This document shows positions 43,397 through 51,895 of a stretch of DNA of 64,000 nt, piece by piece. Position numbers and translations under genes: made by a program. The notes beneath the pieces are model-generated. The model had not been told where the DNA came from. It ran no database searches and was given only the letters and a program-made list of their open reading frames with translations. Numbering within the stretch: position 1 is the first letter of the stretch; each line of letters starts with the position of its first letter. This stretch comes from AC-32 sp963821495 (GTDB lineage: Bacteria > Actinomycetota > Thermoleophilia > Gaiellales > Gaiellaceae), in assembly GCA_963821495.1 (NCBI GenBank), contig CAWGEA010000003.1, positions 2,294,001 to 2,358,000 on the forward strand, given 5' to 3'.

Positions 43397-43906
43397 CTAC
43401 CCGGGGAAGTCGTCGTTCGAGCTCTCGACGCCGGCCGCGACGCCCGCGACGACGGACTCCTGCGAGCGCTCGTGCAGCCGCTCGCGGCCGCGCTTGACCG
43501 CCGCGAGGAACTTGTCGAGGTTGACCTCGAGCGTCGAGAGGATCGAGTCGGCCCAGTCCTCCATCTCCAGGCGCGTCTCGCGGGCCTGGCGGCGGGCGTC
43601 GTCGATGATGTCTCCGGCCTGACGCTCGGCCAGCTTGACGATCTCGGTCTGCGAGGCCTCGCGCACGGCCTGCTCGCGCGCCTCGCCGAGGACCCGGTCG
43701 CACTCGCGCTTCGCCTCGGCCAGCATCTCCTGGCGCTCCTTCACGATCCAGCGCGCCTGCTTGATCTCCTCGGGGATCGTCGCGCGCATCTGGTCGAGGA
43801 TGTCGTAGATCTCCTCGCGGTCGATCCGCACCTGGTCGGTGAGCGGCACGGCCTTCGCGTTGTGCACGAGGTCGTCGAGCTTGTCGATCAGAACCAGTAC
43901 GTCCAT
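43397..43906 (-). CDS. Coiled-coil protein, DivIVA/ATP-synthase-b-like
   Basis: This 169-residue protein opens MDVLVLIDKLDDLVHNAKAVP and is almost wholly helical after that (about 30-150), with heptad-like charged repeats (EIKQARWIVKERQEMLAEAKREC, ARRQARETRLEME). No membrane segment is visible. Similar proteins beside coaD in Actinomycetota are annotated as cell-division-initiation or DivIVA-like. The function is not known; a structural scaffold is the safest description. Confidence 0.6.
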   Translation of the reverse strand: MDVLVLIDKLDDLVHNAKAVPLTDQVRIDREEIYDILDQMRATIPEEIKQARWIVKERQEMLAEAKRECDRVLGEAREQAVREASQTEIVKLAERQAGDIIDDARRQARETRLEMEDWADSILSTLEVNLDKFLAAVKRGRERLHERSQESVVAGVAAGVESSNDDFPG

Positions 43907-43993
43907 CGGTGTGCGCGGAGTTTACAGGCGCCTAAGTACGACGGACGCACGGGTCAAGCCCGCACGTCTCCAGGCGGCGAGAGCAGCGACGCC

Positions 43994-44328
43994 TCAGCGG
44001 AACAGCCGGCCGAGCCACCCGCGCCTCTCGGGCTCCGGCTCGGGCTCCGGCTCCGGTGGCGTCGCGCGCGGCGGCTCGTGCTCGCGAGGGGCGTCGCTGC
44101 CGAAGACCCAGCGGCGGCCGCTGGCGCGCAGCTCCTCGAGCAACGCGCCCGCCTCGTCGGGCGTGAGCACGACCTCGTCGCCGTGCGACAGCTGCGACTC
44201 GATGCGGTCGGCGGCCTCGCTCCGGGCGCCGCGCGCGCGCAGCTTCTGCAGCACGTCCTGCGCCTGCCGCTTCGGCAGCCGGACCTCCTCGCCGGCGGCG
44301 AGCAGCGTCTCGAGCTTCTGGGCCTCGT

Positions 44329-44332
<4 letters not shown>
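43994..44332 (-). CDS. Unknown protein with an internal repeat and Pro-Glu tail
   Basis: I do not recognise this 112-residue protein. Two similar segments follow each other: EEVRLPKRQAQDVLQKLRARG (about 15-35) and DEVVLTPDEAGALLEELRASG (about 51-71), each a short strand then a helix. After them comes a run of Pro-Glu repeats and a basic end, GWLGRLFR, that may touch the membrane. It starts at GTG 44332, overlapping the coaD stop as GTGA, so it is translated with coaD. Confidence 0.55.
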
Positions 44333-44840
<508 letters not shown>

Positions 44841-44844
<4 letters not shown>

Positions 44845-45383
44845 TCGTGCTCGAAAAGCGTCAGGCGGGCTGCGCCGTAGCGTCTGCTGGTGCGCTTCGC
44901 CAGCGGTAGGTCGGGCTCCTCGTTCGCGGCGGTCTCGATCAGCAGCAAACCGTCGGGCGCAAGGATCGCGGGTAGGTGTCGAATCATGGCGTTTTGCAGG
45001 GAAGAAAAGCGCTTGTAGGGCGGGTCGACCAGCACGAGATCGTAACGGGTGCCGGCGCGGGCATCCGCGCGCAGGGCGGTCAAGGCGTCCTGGCAGAGCA
45101 CTGTTGCCCCCTCGAGGCCGAGCTTGTCCAGGTTGCGGTTGATCGTGCGGCAGGCGTCGCGGTCGCTCTCGACGAAGGTCGCGCTGGCTGCTCCGCGGGA
45201 GAGCGCCTCGAGGCCCATGGCGCCCGAGCCGGCGAACAGGTCGAGCACGCTCGCATCTTCCGCCGCGCCCGGGCCGAGCAGGTTGAACGCCGCCTCTCTG
45301 ACCCGGTCTGCAGTCGGTCGCGTCTCGAGGCCCTTCGGCGCGAAGATGCGCGAGCCCTTCCGCGAGCCGGCGATGATGCGCAC
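44841..45383 (-). CDS. rsmD: 16S rRNA (guanine966-N2)-methyltransferase RsmD
   Basis: This 180-residue enzyme methylates G966 of 16S rRNA. It begins MRIIAGSRKGSRIFAPKG, has TRPTADRVREAAFNLL, the SAM loop LDLFAGSGAMGLEALSRGA and the catalytic LVLVDPPYK. I chose GTG 45383, as the open frame upstream is not conserved. It lies five bases after the HEAT-repeat gene. Confidence 0.93.
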
Positions 45384-45388
45384 GCCGC

Positions 45389-45931
45389 CTAGACCCGGTC
45401 GGGAAGGGGCGGGTGCTCCTCGCCGTCGAGGCAGCGCAGCGCCCACTGCGCCTCCTGCCCGACGGTCCACCAGCCTTCGACGTCCGCGTCGTCGTCCAGC
45501 AGCCGTTCCAGCCAGAGGCGCGACTCCTGGAGCACCAGGGCGCCTGCGGCGAACGCACACCAGAACCGCACCTCGGGCCCGGCGTCTCCGAGCGACGCGA
45601 CGATCGCCGTCCGGACCTCCGCGACCACGGGCTGGTGCTGCAGCAGGTGACCGAGCGCCTCGGCCGCGTGACCCCGGACGACGGGACTCTCGTCCGAATC
45701 GGCGAGCCGACGGGCGAGCACGCCCGCAACCGCGGTTTCACCGCTGAACCCGAGCACGTAGGCCGCCGCGGCGCGGCCCTGCTCGTGCCCACGGCCCTCC
45801 AGCACGCGCTCGACCCGCCGCAGCGTCCGCTCCTCGCGGACCTGCGCGAGCTCGCTCATCGCCGCCCAGCGCCTCGCGTCGTCGTGCGCTGACAGGCGAC
45901 GGACGAGCCGCCGGTGCCGCAGGCGGCTCAC
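45389..45931 (-). CDS. HEAT-repeat protein
   Basis: This 180-residue protein is all helical, with repeats of about 30 residues of HEAT type (GRAAAAYVLGFSGETAVAGVLARRLADSDE and VVRGHAAEALGHLL...VRTAIVASLGDAGPEVRFWCAFAAGAL patterns; key residues are the D-x-x-P/E-V-R turns). Such proteins bind other proteins or nucleic acid. It is translated with recG (4-base overlap). Its role is unknown. Confidence 0.7.
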   Translation of the reverse strand: MSRLRHRRLVRRLSAHDDARRWAAMSELAQVREERTLRRVERVLEGRGHEQGRAAAAYVLGFSGETAVAGVLARRLADSDESPVVRGHAAEALGHLLQHQPVVAEVRTAIVASLGDAGPEVRFWCAFAAGALVLQESRLWLERLLDDDADVEGWWTVGQEAQWALRCLDGEEHPPLPDRV

Positions 45932-47976
45932 GCCGCCGCCTCCCGGCCGCCGAAGACCCGCTCGACCTCGTCGGCCAGCGGGCCCTCGTAGGCGACCAGC
46001 CCGTCGGCGGCGGCCCGCGCTTGCTCGAGCAGCGGACGATCGGCGCGCCAGTGGACGAAGCGCAGGTCGGAGAGGCCCGCCTGCCGCGTCCCCAGGAGCT
46101 GGCCCTCGCCGCGCAGCTCGAGGTCCTTCTCGGCGAGCTCGAACCCGTCGGTGGAGTCGACGAGCGCCTGCAGCCGCTCCTGGGCGTTGTCGGTCAGCTC
46201 CTCGCGCGGCCTCGAGATCAGCAGGCAGTACGACTGCTCGGCCCCGCGGCCCACGCGCCCTCGTAGCTGGTGCAGCTGCGCGAGCCCGAAGCGATCGGCC
46301 TCCTGGACGATCATGATCGTCGCGTTCGGGACGTCGACGCCGACCTCGATCACCGTCGTCGCGACCAGCACGTCAAGCTCGCGCGCCTTGAACTGCGCCA
46401 TCAGCTCACGCCGCTCAACCGGCCGCAACCGCCCGTGCAGCAGCCCGACGCGGTAGTCCCGTAGCTCCGCGCGGCGCAGCCGCTCGGCCTCGACCTCGGC
46501 GGCGCGCGACTGCGACGTCTCGGACTCCTCGATCAGCGGGCACACGACGTACGCCTGCCGCCCGTCGTCGAGGTGCTTGCGCAGCCGCTTGTACGCCTCG
46601 GACGAGCGCTCAGCGGTGACCCAGGACGTGACGATCGGCTTGCGGGAGGCGGGCGGCTTCGAGATCTCCGTCACCGAGAGGTCGCCGTACAGCGTCAGCG
46701 CGAGCGTGCGCGGGATCGGGGTCGCCGTCATGTGGAGCACGTGTGGTGCACGGCCCTCGGTGAGCGCGCGCCGCTGCTCCACACCGAAGCGATGCTGTTC
46801 GTCGACCACGGCCACCGCGAGCTTGCCCAGGTCGACGCCTTCCTGGATCAGCGCGTGTGTCCCGACGACGACCTGGGCGCCCTCGAGCTCCGACCGCACC
46901 GATCCCGTGCGCAGCACGACCCGCACGCCCAGCTCCGTGCAGAGCGGCTCGATCGTCAGGAAGTGCTGCTCGGCGAGCGTCTCGGTCGGCGCCATCAGCG
47001 CGCCGACGCGGCCCGTCTCGACCGCACGCAGCAGCGCGTAGAGCGCCACCACGGTCTTGCCGGAGCCGACGTCGCCCTGGAGCAGCCGCTGCATCGGCGC
47101 CTCGCGCGCGAGGTCGCGGTCGATCTCGGCGATCGCGGAGGCCTGGTCGGGGGTCAGCTCGAAGGGCAGCAACTCGCGGTAACGCGCGATCAGCTCGCCC
47201 GGCTCGCCGAGCGCCGGCGCCACGGCCGCCTCGCGCCCGGCGCGAGCTCGCGCCAGCCCCACCTGGAGCACGAGCAGCTCGTCGAACGCGAGCCGGCGCC
47301 GTCCCGCCTCGCCCTCCTCCAGCGAGCGCGGGCGGTGCAGCGCCCAGAGCGCGTCGGCCCGCAGCGGCAGTCGCTCGACGGTCTTCAGCTCCGCGGGGAG
47401 CGGATCCGGGAGGTCGAGCGCGACGGGGAGTGCCCGCTCGACGAGGCCGCGCAGCCGCTGCGGCGTCACCTCCTCGCTCGCGGGATAGACAGGCGCGAAG
47501 TCGGCCGTCGCCGCCACGCCGTTCAGGTCGTACGAGCGCACCTGGAACCCGCTGCGCTTCAACTGGCCCCGCAGGCGCACGCGCGTCCCGGGCTGGAGCT
47601 TTTCGGCCAGCCACGCCTGGTTGAACCAGACGGCGACGATCTCGTCGCTGCCGTCGGCGACCCGCGCGTTGACGATTGCCAGGTTGCGCCGCGGCCGGCG
47701 TACCGACACCGACCGCACCTCGCCGGCGATCGCTGCCTCCTCGCCGATCAGCAGGTCGGCGATCGGCCGCTCCGGCACCGCCGCCTCGTACCGGTGGGGC
47801 CGGTGCTCGAGCAGGTCCCGGAGGGTGCGCAGGCCGAGCTTTGCGAGCCTCTGCTCGAGCGCGGGGCCGACGCCGCTCAGCGTCGAGACCGATGCCCCGG
47901 CGCGCTCCGGCCGCGGCGTCCCCGGCAGGCGCGGCCAGGCCGCGGGCGCGTCCACTCCGGCGAAGCCTCTCGGCAC
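45928..47976 (-). CDS. recG: ATP-dependent DNA helicase RecG
   Basis: This 682-residue helicase reverses stalled forks and migrates Holliday junctions. The wedge domain (about 25-200) begins LSGVGPALEQRLAKLGL and includes an OB fold. The helicase core has LLQGDVGSGKTVVALYA (Walker A), VVDEQHRFGVEQR (DEAH-like DEQH), MTATPIPRTLALTLYGDL (motif III), VATTVIEVGVDVPNAT and QLRGRVGRG. The family length is about 690. Confidence 0.96.
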   Translation of the reverse strand: MPRGFAGVDAPAAWPRLPGTPRPERAGASVSTLSGVGPALEQRLAKLGLRTLRDLLEHRPHRYEAAVPERPIADLLIGEEAAIAGEVRSVSVRRPRRNLAIVNARVADGSDEIVAVWFNQAWLAEKLQPGTRVRLRGQLKRSGFQVRSYDLNGVAATADFAPVYPASEEVTPQRLRGLVERALPVALDLPDPLPAELKTVERLPLRADALWALHRPRSLEEGEAGRRRLAFDELLVLQVGLARARAGREAAVAPALGEPGELIARYRELLPFELTPDQASAIAEIDRDLAREAPMQRLLQGDVGSGKTVVALYALLRAVETGRVGALMAPTETLAEQHFLTIEPLCTELGVRVVLRTGSVRSELEGAQVVVGTHALIQEGVDLGKLAVAVVDEQHRFGVEQRRALTEGRAPHVLHMTATPIPRTLALTLYGDLSVTEISKPPASRKPIVTSWVTAERSSEAYKRLRKHLDDGRQAYVVCPLIEESETSQSRAAEVEAERLRRAELRDYRVGLLHGRLRPVERRELMAQFKARELDVLVATTVIEVGVDVPNATIMIVQEADRFGLAQLHQLRGRVGRGAEQSYCLLISRPREELTDNAQERLQALVDSTDGFELAEKDLELRGEGQLLGTRQAGLSDLRFVHWRADRPLLEQARAAADGLVAYEGPLADEVERVFGGREAAA

Positions 47977-48109
47977 GCGGCCAGTCTAGGAATCGCCGCA
48001 GACACCGGGCGGCGCCGCCTACCTCTTCCGGGTGAACCTGCGCCGCCCGCGCAGGTTTTCGGCGCCTCCCGCGTCCCGCAAACGACAGCCGCCCCGTACC
48101 CGAACCGCG

Positions 48110-48149
48110 ACCTACCGAAGCTTTACCCAGGCTTGGCCCGGGCTTGGCC
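48110..48149 (+). promoter_or_regulatory. Four heptad direct repeats, 11-bp period (second array)
   Basis: Repeats ACCTACC (48110-48116), CTTTACC (48121-48127), CTTGGCC (48132-48138) and CTTGGCC (48143-48149) are spaced exactly 11 bases apart with 4-base spacers GAAG, CAGG and CGGG. CCGAA-x-CTTTACC is shared with the array at 39366-39416. TACGGT (48160-48165) begins 10 bases after the last heptad and could be the -10 element, the arrangement known for PhoB-activated promoters. The array is 44 bases before the first gene of the redox operon. Confidence 0.65.
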
Positions 48150-48193
48150 GAGGTGCTCGTACGGTGAGGGTCGTCCCCCCAGGAGGCACTGAA

Positions 48194-48622
48194 ATGGCCC
48201 GCAAGCACGCACTCGTCGTCGCGCTCTCCCTCGGCCTCGCAGCCGCGGTCGGCGGCTTCGCCGCCATCAAGACCGCCGCGCTCGGGCAGCCGCAGGCGAA
48301 GGCGTCGGCCTCGACCAACCAGTCGGCCGCGCTGCTGAGGCGCACGCGGATCCTCGACCGCCAGGAGGTCGCGCTGAGGCGTGCGATCACGAAGCGGCCG
48401 CCGAGGCTCCCGAAGGTGCCGAGGTTCGCGCCGGTCTCGATTCCGCGACCCTCCGTGCCCGCGCAGGTCGCGACCGCTTCGACAGCTGCGGCCGCGCCTG
48501 CGCCCCAGACCACGGTTCGCTACGTGCGCCCCGCTCCGGTGATCGTGACCAAGCACCGCGCGGGCGGGGGCGAGCACGAGAGCGAGCACCAAGACCCGGA
48601 GCACGGGGGCGGCGATGACTAA
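48194..48622 (+). CDS. Small exported or anchored protein, GGDD-tailed (copy C)
   Basis: This 142-residue protein has a hydrophobic N-terminal segment (about 6-26), a basic helical part (LRRTRILDRQEVALRRAI), a Pro-rich stretch, then VRYVRPAPVIVTKHRAGGG and a tail of His, Glu and Asp ending PEHGGGDD. It shares the anchor-plus-tail plan with copies A and B, and its VR-x-V...PV-x-(V/I)-T segment with the next protein. AGGAGG lies seven bases before the ATG. It is the first gene of the redox operon downstream of the second heptad array. Confidence 0.6.
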   Translation: MARKHALVVALSLGLAAAVGGFAAIKTAALGQPQAKASASTNQSAALLRRTRILDRQEVALRRAITKRPPRLPKVPRFAPVSIPRPSVPAQVATASTAAAAPAPQTTVRYVRPAPVIVTKHRAGGGEHESEHQDPEHGGGDD

Positions 48623-49043
48623 CCACGTCGTCCGCCTGTACGCCTTCGCCGGCGCGCTGCTCGTCCTGTTCCTGACGTGGGCTGCGATCGCCAGCCGGCC
48701 CTGGGCGAGCCACGCGGCGGCCAAGGCCGACCCACGCTGGGCCGCCCTCGCCGCCCGCGAGCACCGGCTCAGGCAGGACGCGCTCGTTGTGCAGCGCGTC
48801 GTCGCCAAGCGCTGGCGCGTCTACCGCGTCAGGCTCGCCGCGCGGCGACGTGCGATCTCGACGGCGGTCCACCGCCACCAGCAGCAGCTCGCCGCCGCGC
48901 GGGCCGCCGCAGCGGCGGCGACCGCGAGCTACGTCTCCACGCCCTCGTATTCCTCGCCCACTTCGGGCGGCTACTCGGCTTCAGCCGCGCCGTCGGTTCG
49001 CGTCGTGACGCTGCCGCCGGTGACGATCACGAGGACGTCGTGA
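48615..49043 (+). CDS. Membrane-anchored protein, paralogue of copy C without the acidic tail
   Basis: This 142-residue protein overlaps copy C by 8 bases. One membrane segment (about 9-29) is followed by a basic helical region (AAREHRLRQDALVVQRVVAKRW, AARRRAI) that parallels copy C's LDRQEVALRRAI, an Ala-rich helix, a Ser/Tyr-rich linker, and an end SVRVVTLPPVTITRTS that parallels VRYVRPAPVIVTKHR of copy C. The His/Asp tail is missing. The two are likely paired envelope proteins; the function is unknown. Confidence 0.55.
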   Translation: MTNHVVRLYAFAGALLVLFLTWAAIASRPWASHAAAKADPRWAALAAREHRLRQDALVVQRVVAKRWRVYRVRLAARRRAISTAVHRHQQQLAAARAAAAAATASYVSTPSYSSPTSGGYSASAAPSVRVVTLPPVTITRTS

Positions 49044-49915
49044 TCCTGCGCCGCAGCTTCCGGGCGATGGGCACGGACGTCGAGCTCTTCCTCGCCGCCG
49101 AGCCCGGCCCGGCCGCCGACGCGGCGCTGTACGCGGCCGAGCGCGAGTTCGAGCGGGTCGAGGCGCTGCTCTCGCGCTTCCGCCCCGACTCCGAGCTCTC
49201 GGCGCTGAACCGCGACGGCCGCATCGGCGCGGGCGAGGACTTGCTCACCGTGGTCGAGCTCGCGCTCGACGCGCGTGAGCGGACGGGCGGCCGGTTCGAC
49301 CCGACCGTGCACGACGCCCTCGTCGCAGCCGGTTACGACCGCACGTTCGACGAGGTCGCCCGTGACGGCGCCTCCGCAGGCGTCGGCGGCCGCTGCGGCG
49401 GTGGCGTGACTCTCGACCGGGCCCGCGGCACGATCGAGCTGGAGGGCGGCGTCCATCTCGACCTGGGCGGCATCGGCAAGGGCTACACCGTCGACCGCTC
49501 CGCCGCCATCCTCTCGTCGGCGGGCCCGGCGCTCGTCGACGCCGGCGGCGACATCGCCGCAGTCGGCCGCCCGGACGTGCTCGGCTGGCGCGTCGGGATC
49601 GAGACCGCCGAGGACACGCTCACGCTCGCGCTCGAGGACGCCGCGATTGCGACGTCCGGCCGCGACCGACGCCACTGGCGGCGCGACGGCGAGGAGCGCC
49701 ACCACCTGATCGACCCGCAGACCGGACGGCCGGCCGACGCCGACCTCGTCCGCGTCACCGTCGTCGAGCGGACGGCCGTCGAGGCGGACGTCCTCGCGAA
49801 ATCGCTGTTCCTCGCCGGCGAGGCCGCGGCGACCGCGGAGGCCGCGGCCCTCGCGCTGCCCTGCGTGCTCGTCACGGCCGACGGCCGCACCGTGATTGCA
49901 GGCGGTCTCTCGTGA
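49040..49915 (+). CDS. apbE: FAD:protein FMN transferase (ApbE family)
   Basis: This 291-residue enzyme attaches FMN covalently to Thr or Ser of partner flavoproteins, usually outside the membrane. It has FRAMGTDVELFL at the start, FDPTVHDALVAAGYDRTF, HLDLGGIGKGYTVDRSA (FAD site), ALVDAGGDIAAVG, HHLIDPQTGRPAD and AEADVLAKSLF. No lipobox or signal is apparent, so this form may act in the cytoplasm or be exported by another route. It starts at GTG 49040 in a GTGA overlap. No FMN-binding target domain is recognisable in its neighbours. Confidence 0.92.
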   Translation: MILRRSFRAMGTDVELFLAAEPGPAADAALYAAEREFERVEALLSRFRPDSELSALNRDGRIGAGEDLLTVVELALDARERTGGRFDPTVHDALVAAGYDRTFDEVARDGASAGVGGRCGGGVTLDRARGTIELEGGVHLDLGGIGKGYTVDRSAAILSSAGPALVDAGGDIAAVGRPDVLGWRVGIETAEDTLTLALEDAAIATSGRDRRHWRRDGEERHHLIDPQTGRPADADLVRVTVVERTAVEADVLAKSLFLAGEAAATAEAAALALPCVLVTADGRTVIAGGLS

Positions 49916-50523
49916 AGGACCCGACGTTCTGGATCCTCGCCCGTGCATCGGGCCTGACCGCCTACGTGCTGCTGACGCTGTCGGTGCTCGCTGGGCTCCT
50001 CGTCAAGTCGAAGCCGTTCGGCAAGGCGGTGCGCATCCCGACCGTGACCGACCTGCACCGCTTCCTCGCGCTCCTCGGCCTGGGGGCGATCGCGATTCAC
50101 GGCAGCGCACTGGTGCTCGACACCACCATCAAGATCACGCCGCAGGCGCTCTTCGTCCCCGGCCTCGTTCCGTACCGGCCGTTCTGGACGGCACTGGGCG
50201 TCCTGGCGGCGGAGCTGATGGTGCTGATCTACGTCTCCTTCGCGCTGCGCAAGCGGATCGGCGTCAAGAACTGGCGCCGCCTGCACTACGCGACCTACTT
50301 CGTCTTCGCCATGGCGACCGCCCACGGCCTCGCCGCCGGCACCGACTCGGCGCGGCCGTGGGCGATCTGGCTCTACGTCGGCGCTATCGGCGCCGTCTGC
50401 GCCGCGACCGCCTGGCGCGTGCTCACCGTGACCGCGCCCTCCACGCGCCCGATCCCCACCCGCGTTCCCCGGCCTTCCCCCGTTCCCGCGACCGACACAC
50501 CAACCGGAGGTACATCCCGATGA
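49912..50523 (+). CDS. Ferric-reductase-like haem membrane protein
   Basis: This 203-residue protein has about five hydrophobic segments. Two His pairs lie on neighbouring helices at haem spacing: His49 and His63 (DLHRFLALL...AIHGSAL) and His125 and His138 (RLHYATYF...TAHGLAA), the pattern of the ferric reductase/YedZ-like transmembrane domain that carries electrons across the membrane on two haems. The C-terminus is Pro-rich. It starts with GTG in the ApbE stop and ends in the ferredoxin start. Confidence 0.82.
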   Translation: MKDPTFWILARASGLTAYVLLTLSVLAGLLVKSKPFGKAVRIPTVTDLHRFLALLGLGAIAIHGSALVLDTTIKITPQALFVPGLVPYRPFWTALGVLAAELMVLIYVSFALRKRIGVKNWRRLHYATYFVFAMATAHGLAAGTDSARPWAIWLYVGAIGAVCAATAWRVLTVTAPSTRPIPTRVPRPSPVPATDTPTGGTSR

Positions 50524-50726
50524 CCACCTACCGAATCACGATCGACCCCAACCTCTGCAGCGGCTTCGGCTCCTGCGTCGAGCTCGCACCCCAGGCCTTC
50601 GAGCTCGGGCCCGACGGGATCGCAAACGTCCTCGTCCACGAGACCGACGACCCGAACGTGGTCGAGGCCGCGGGCACCTGCCCGATGGGCGCGATCACCG
50701 TCGAGGCCGTCGAGGTCGCGGCATGA
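50520..50726 (+). CDS. 3Fe-4S-type ferredoxin
   Basis: This 68-residue ferredoxin has cysteines at 13 and 19 (CSGFGSC, a C-x5-C spacing) and at 54 (TCPMGAI). Three Cys with this spacing is the 3Fe-4S type known from P450 electron chains. It begins MTTYRITIDPNLCSG. Here it most likely receives electrons from the reductase encoded next and passes them to the haem protein encoded before it. It overlaps both neighbours by 4 bases. No P450 gene is in the window. Confidence 0.9.
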   Translation: MTTYRITIDPNLCSGFGSCVELAPQAFELGPDGIANVLVHETDDPNVVEAAGTCPMGAITVEAVEVAA

Positions 50727-51895
50727 CCACCCCGCGGCGCGTCGTCGTCGTCGGGGCCGGCCTCGCCGGGGCCCGCTGTGCAGAGACGCTCCGGGCGAGC
50801 GGCTTCGACGGCGAGCTCCGGCTCGTCGGCGCTGAGCCGATGCCGCCGTACGAGCGACCGGCGCTCTCGAAGGAGCACCTCGCCGGCTCGCGCGACGCGG
50901 AGTCGCTGCAGCTGCGGCCGCGCTCGTTCTGGGACGAGCACGCGATCGAGCTGCTGCTCGGGCGGCGCGTGGTCGGCGTCGACGCGCAGGCGTGCACGGC
51001 GCTGACAGACCGCGGCGAGGAGCTCGCCTGGGACGCGCTCGTGCTTGCGACCGGCGCCGCGCCCCGGACGCTGCCCGGCTGGGATGGCCCGGGCGTCCAC
51101 GCGCTGCGCACGCTCGCCGATGCGGCCGCGCTGCGCGCAGAGCTGCGGCCCGGAGCGCAGGTGACAGTGGTCGGCGCGGGCTTCATCGGAACCGAGCTCG
51201 CGTCGACCGCGCTCTCGCTCGGGGCATCCGTCTCGCTGCTCGACCTCGCACCCGCCCCCCTCGAGCGGGTGCTGGGCGCCGAGGTCGGCTCCCTGCTCGC
51301 GGCTCGCTACGCCGAGGCCGGTGTCGACCTGCGCCTCGGCTGCGCGATCGAGCGGCTCGAGCGTAGCCCCGACGGCCGGCCACGCGCCCTCGTCCTCGCC
51401 GACGGCACGGAGGTGCCCGCCGACGCGGTCGTCGTCGCGGTCGGTGTGAGCCCGGAGACCGGCGGCCTTCCCGCTGCCGGCGGGAACGGCATCCCCACCG
51501 ACGCCTGCGGCCGTACCGCCCTGCCCGGCGTCTACGCCGCGGGGGACGTCGCCGAGGCGTGGCACCCGCTCCTCGGCCGGCGGCTGCGGGTCGAGCACTG
51601 GACGAGCGCGGCGGGCCAGGGCGCCGCGGTTGCGCACGCGATCCTCGGCGAGGAGCGGCCGGCGGTCGCGCTGCCGTACTTCTGGTCGGACCAGTTCGGT
51701 CTGCGGCTGCAATACGTCGGCCATGCCGAAAGCTGGGACGCCGTCGCGATCGAGGGCGGGGCCGACTCGTTCGTCGCCCGTTACGTCGCGCACGGCTCGA
51801 CCGTCGCCGCGCTCGCCGTCAACCGCCCCGCCGAGGTCGGCCCGCTGCGCAACGAGCTGACCGCCGCGCTGCGAGGCGAGCTACTGGCCGCCTAG
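50723..51895 (+). CDS. FAD-dependent ferredoxin reductase
   Basis: This 390-residue protein has two dinucleotide folds: VVVVGAGLAGARCAETLR for FAD at the N-terminus and VTVVGAGFIGTELASTAL for NAD(P)H near 150, with GVYAAGDVAE for FAD near 270. PPYERPALSKEHLAG is typical of rubredoxin/putidaredoxin reductase types. The C-terminal reductase domain follows. It should reduce the adjacent ferredoxin from NADH or NADPH. Its TAG shares CTAG with the stop of the convergent degV. Confidence 0.93.
   Translation: MTTPRRVVVVGAGLAGARCAETLRASGFDGELRLVGAEPMPPYERPALSKEHLAGSRDAESLQLRPRSFWDEHAIELLLGRRVVGVDAQACTALTDRGEELAWDALVLATGAAPRTLPGWDGPGVHALRTLADAAALRAELRPGAQVTVVGAGFIGTELASTALSLGASVSLLDLAPAPLERVLGAEVGSLLAARYAEAGVDLRLGCAIERLERSPDGRPRALVLADGTEVPADAVVVAVGVSPETGGLPAAGGNGIPTDACGRTALPGVYAAGDVAEAWHPLLGRRLRVEHWTSAAGQGAAVAHAILGEERPAVALPYFWSDQFGLRLQYVGHAESWDAVAIEGGADSFVARYVAHGSTVAALAVNRPAEVGPLRNELTAALRGELLAA

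Noticed and set aside
42879..43703. Long 274-residue form of the nitroreductase
   Set aside because: The first part overlaps the coiled-coil gene in another frame and is Arg-rich; GTG 43388 gives the family start.
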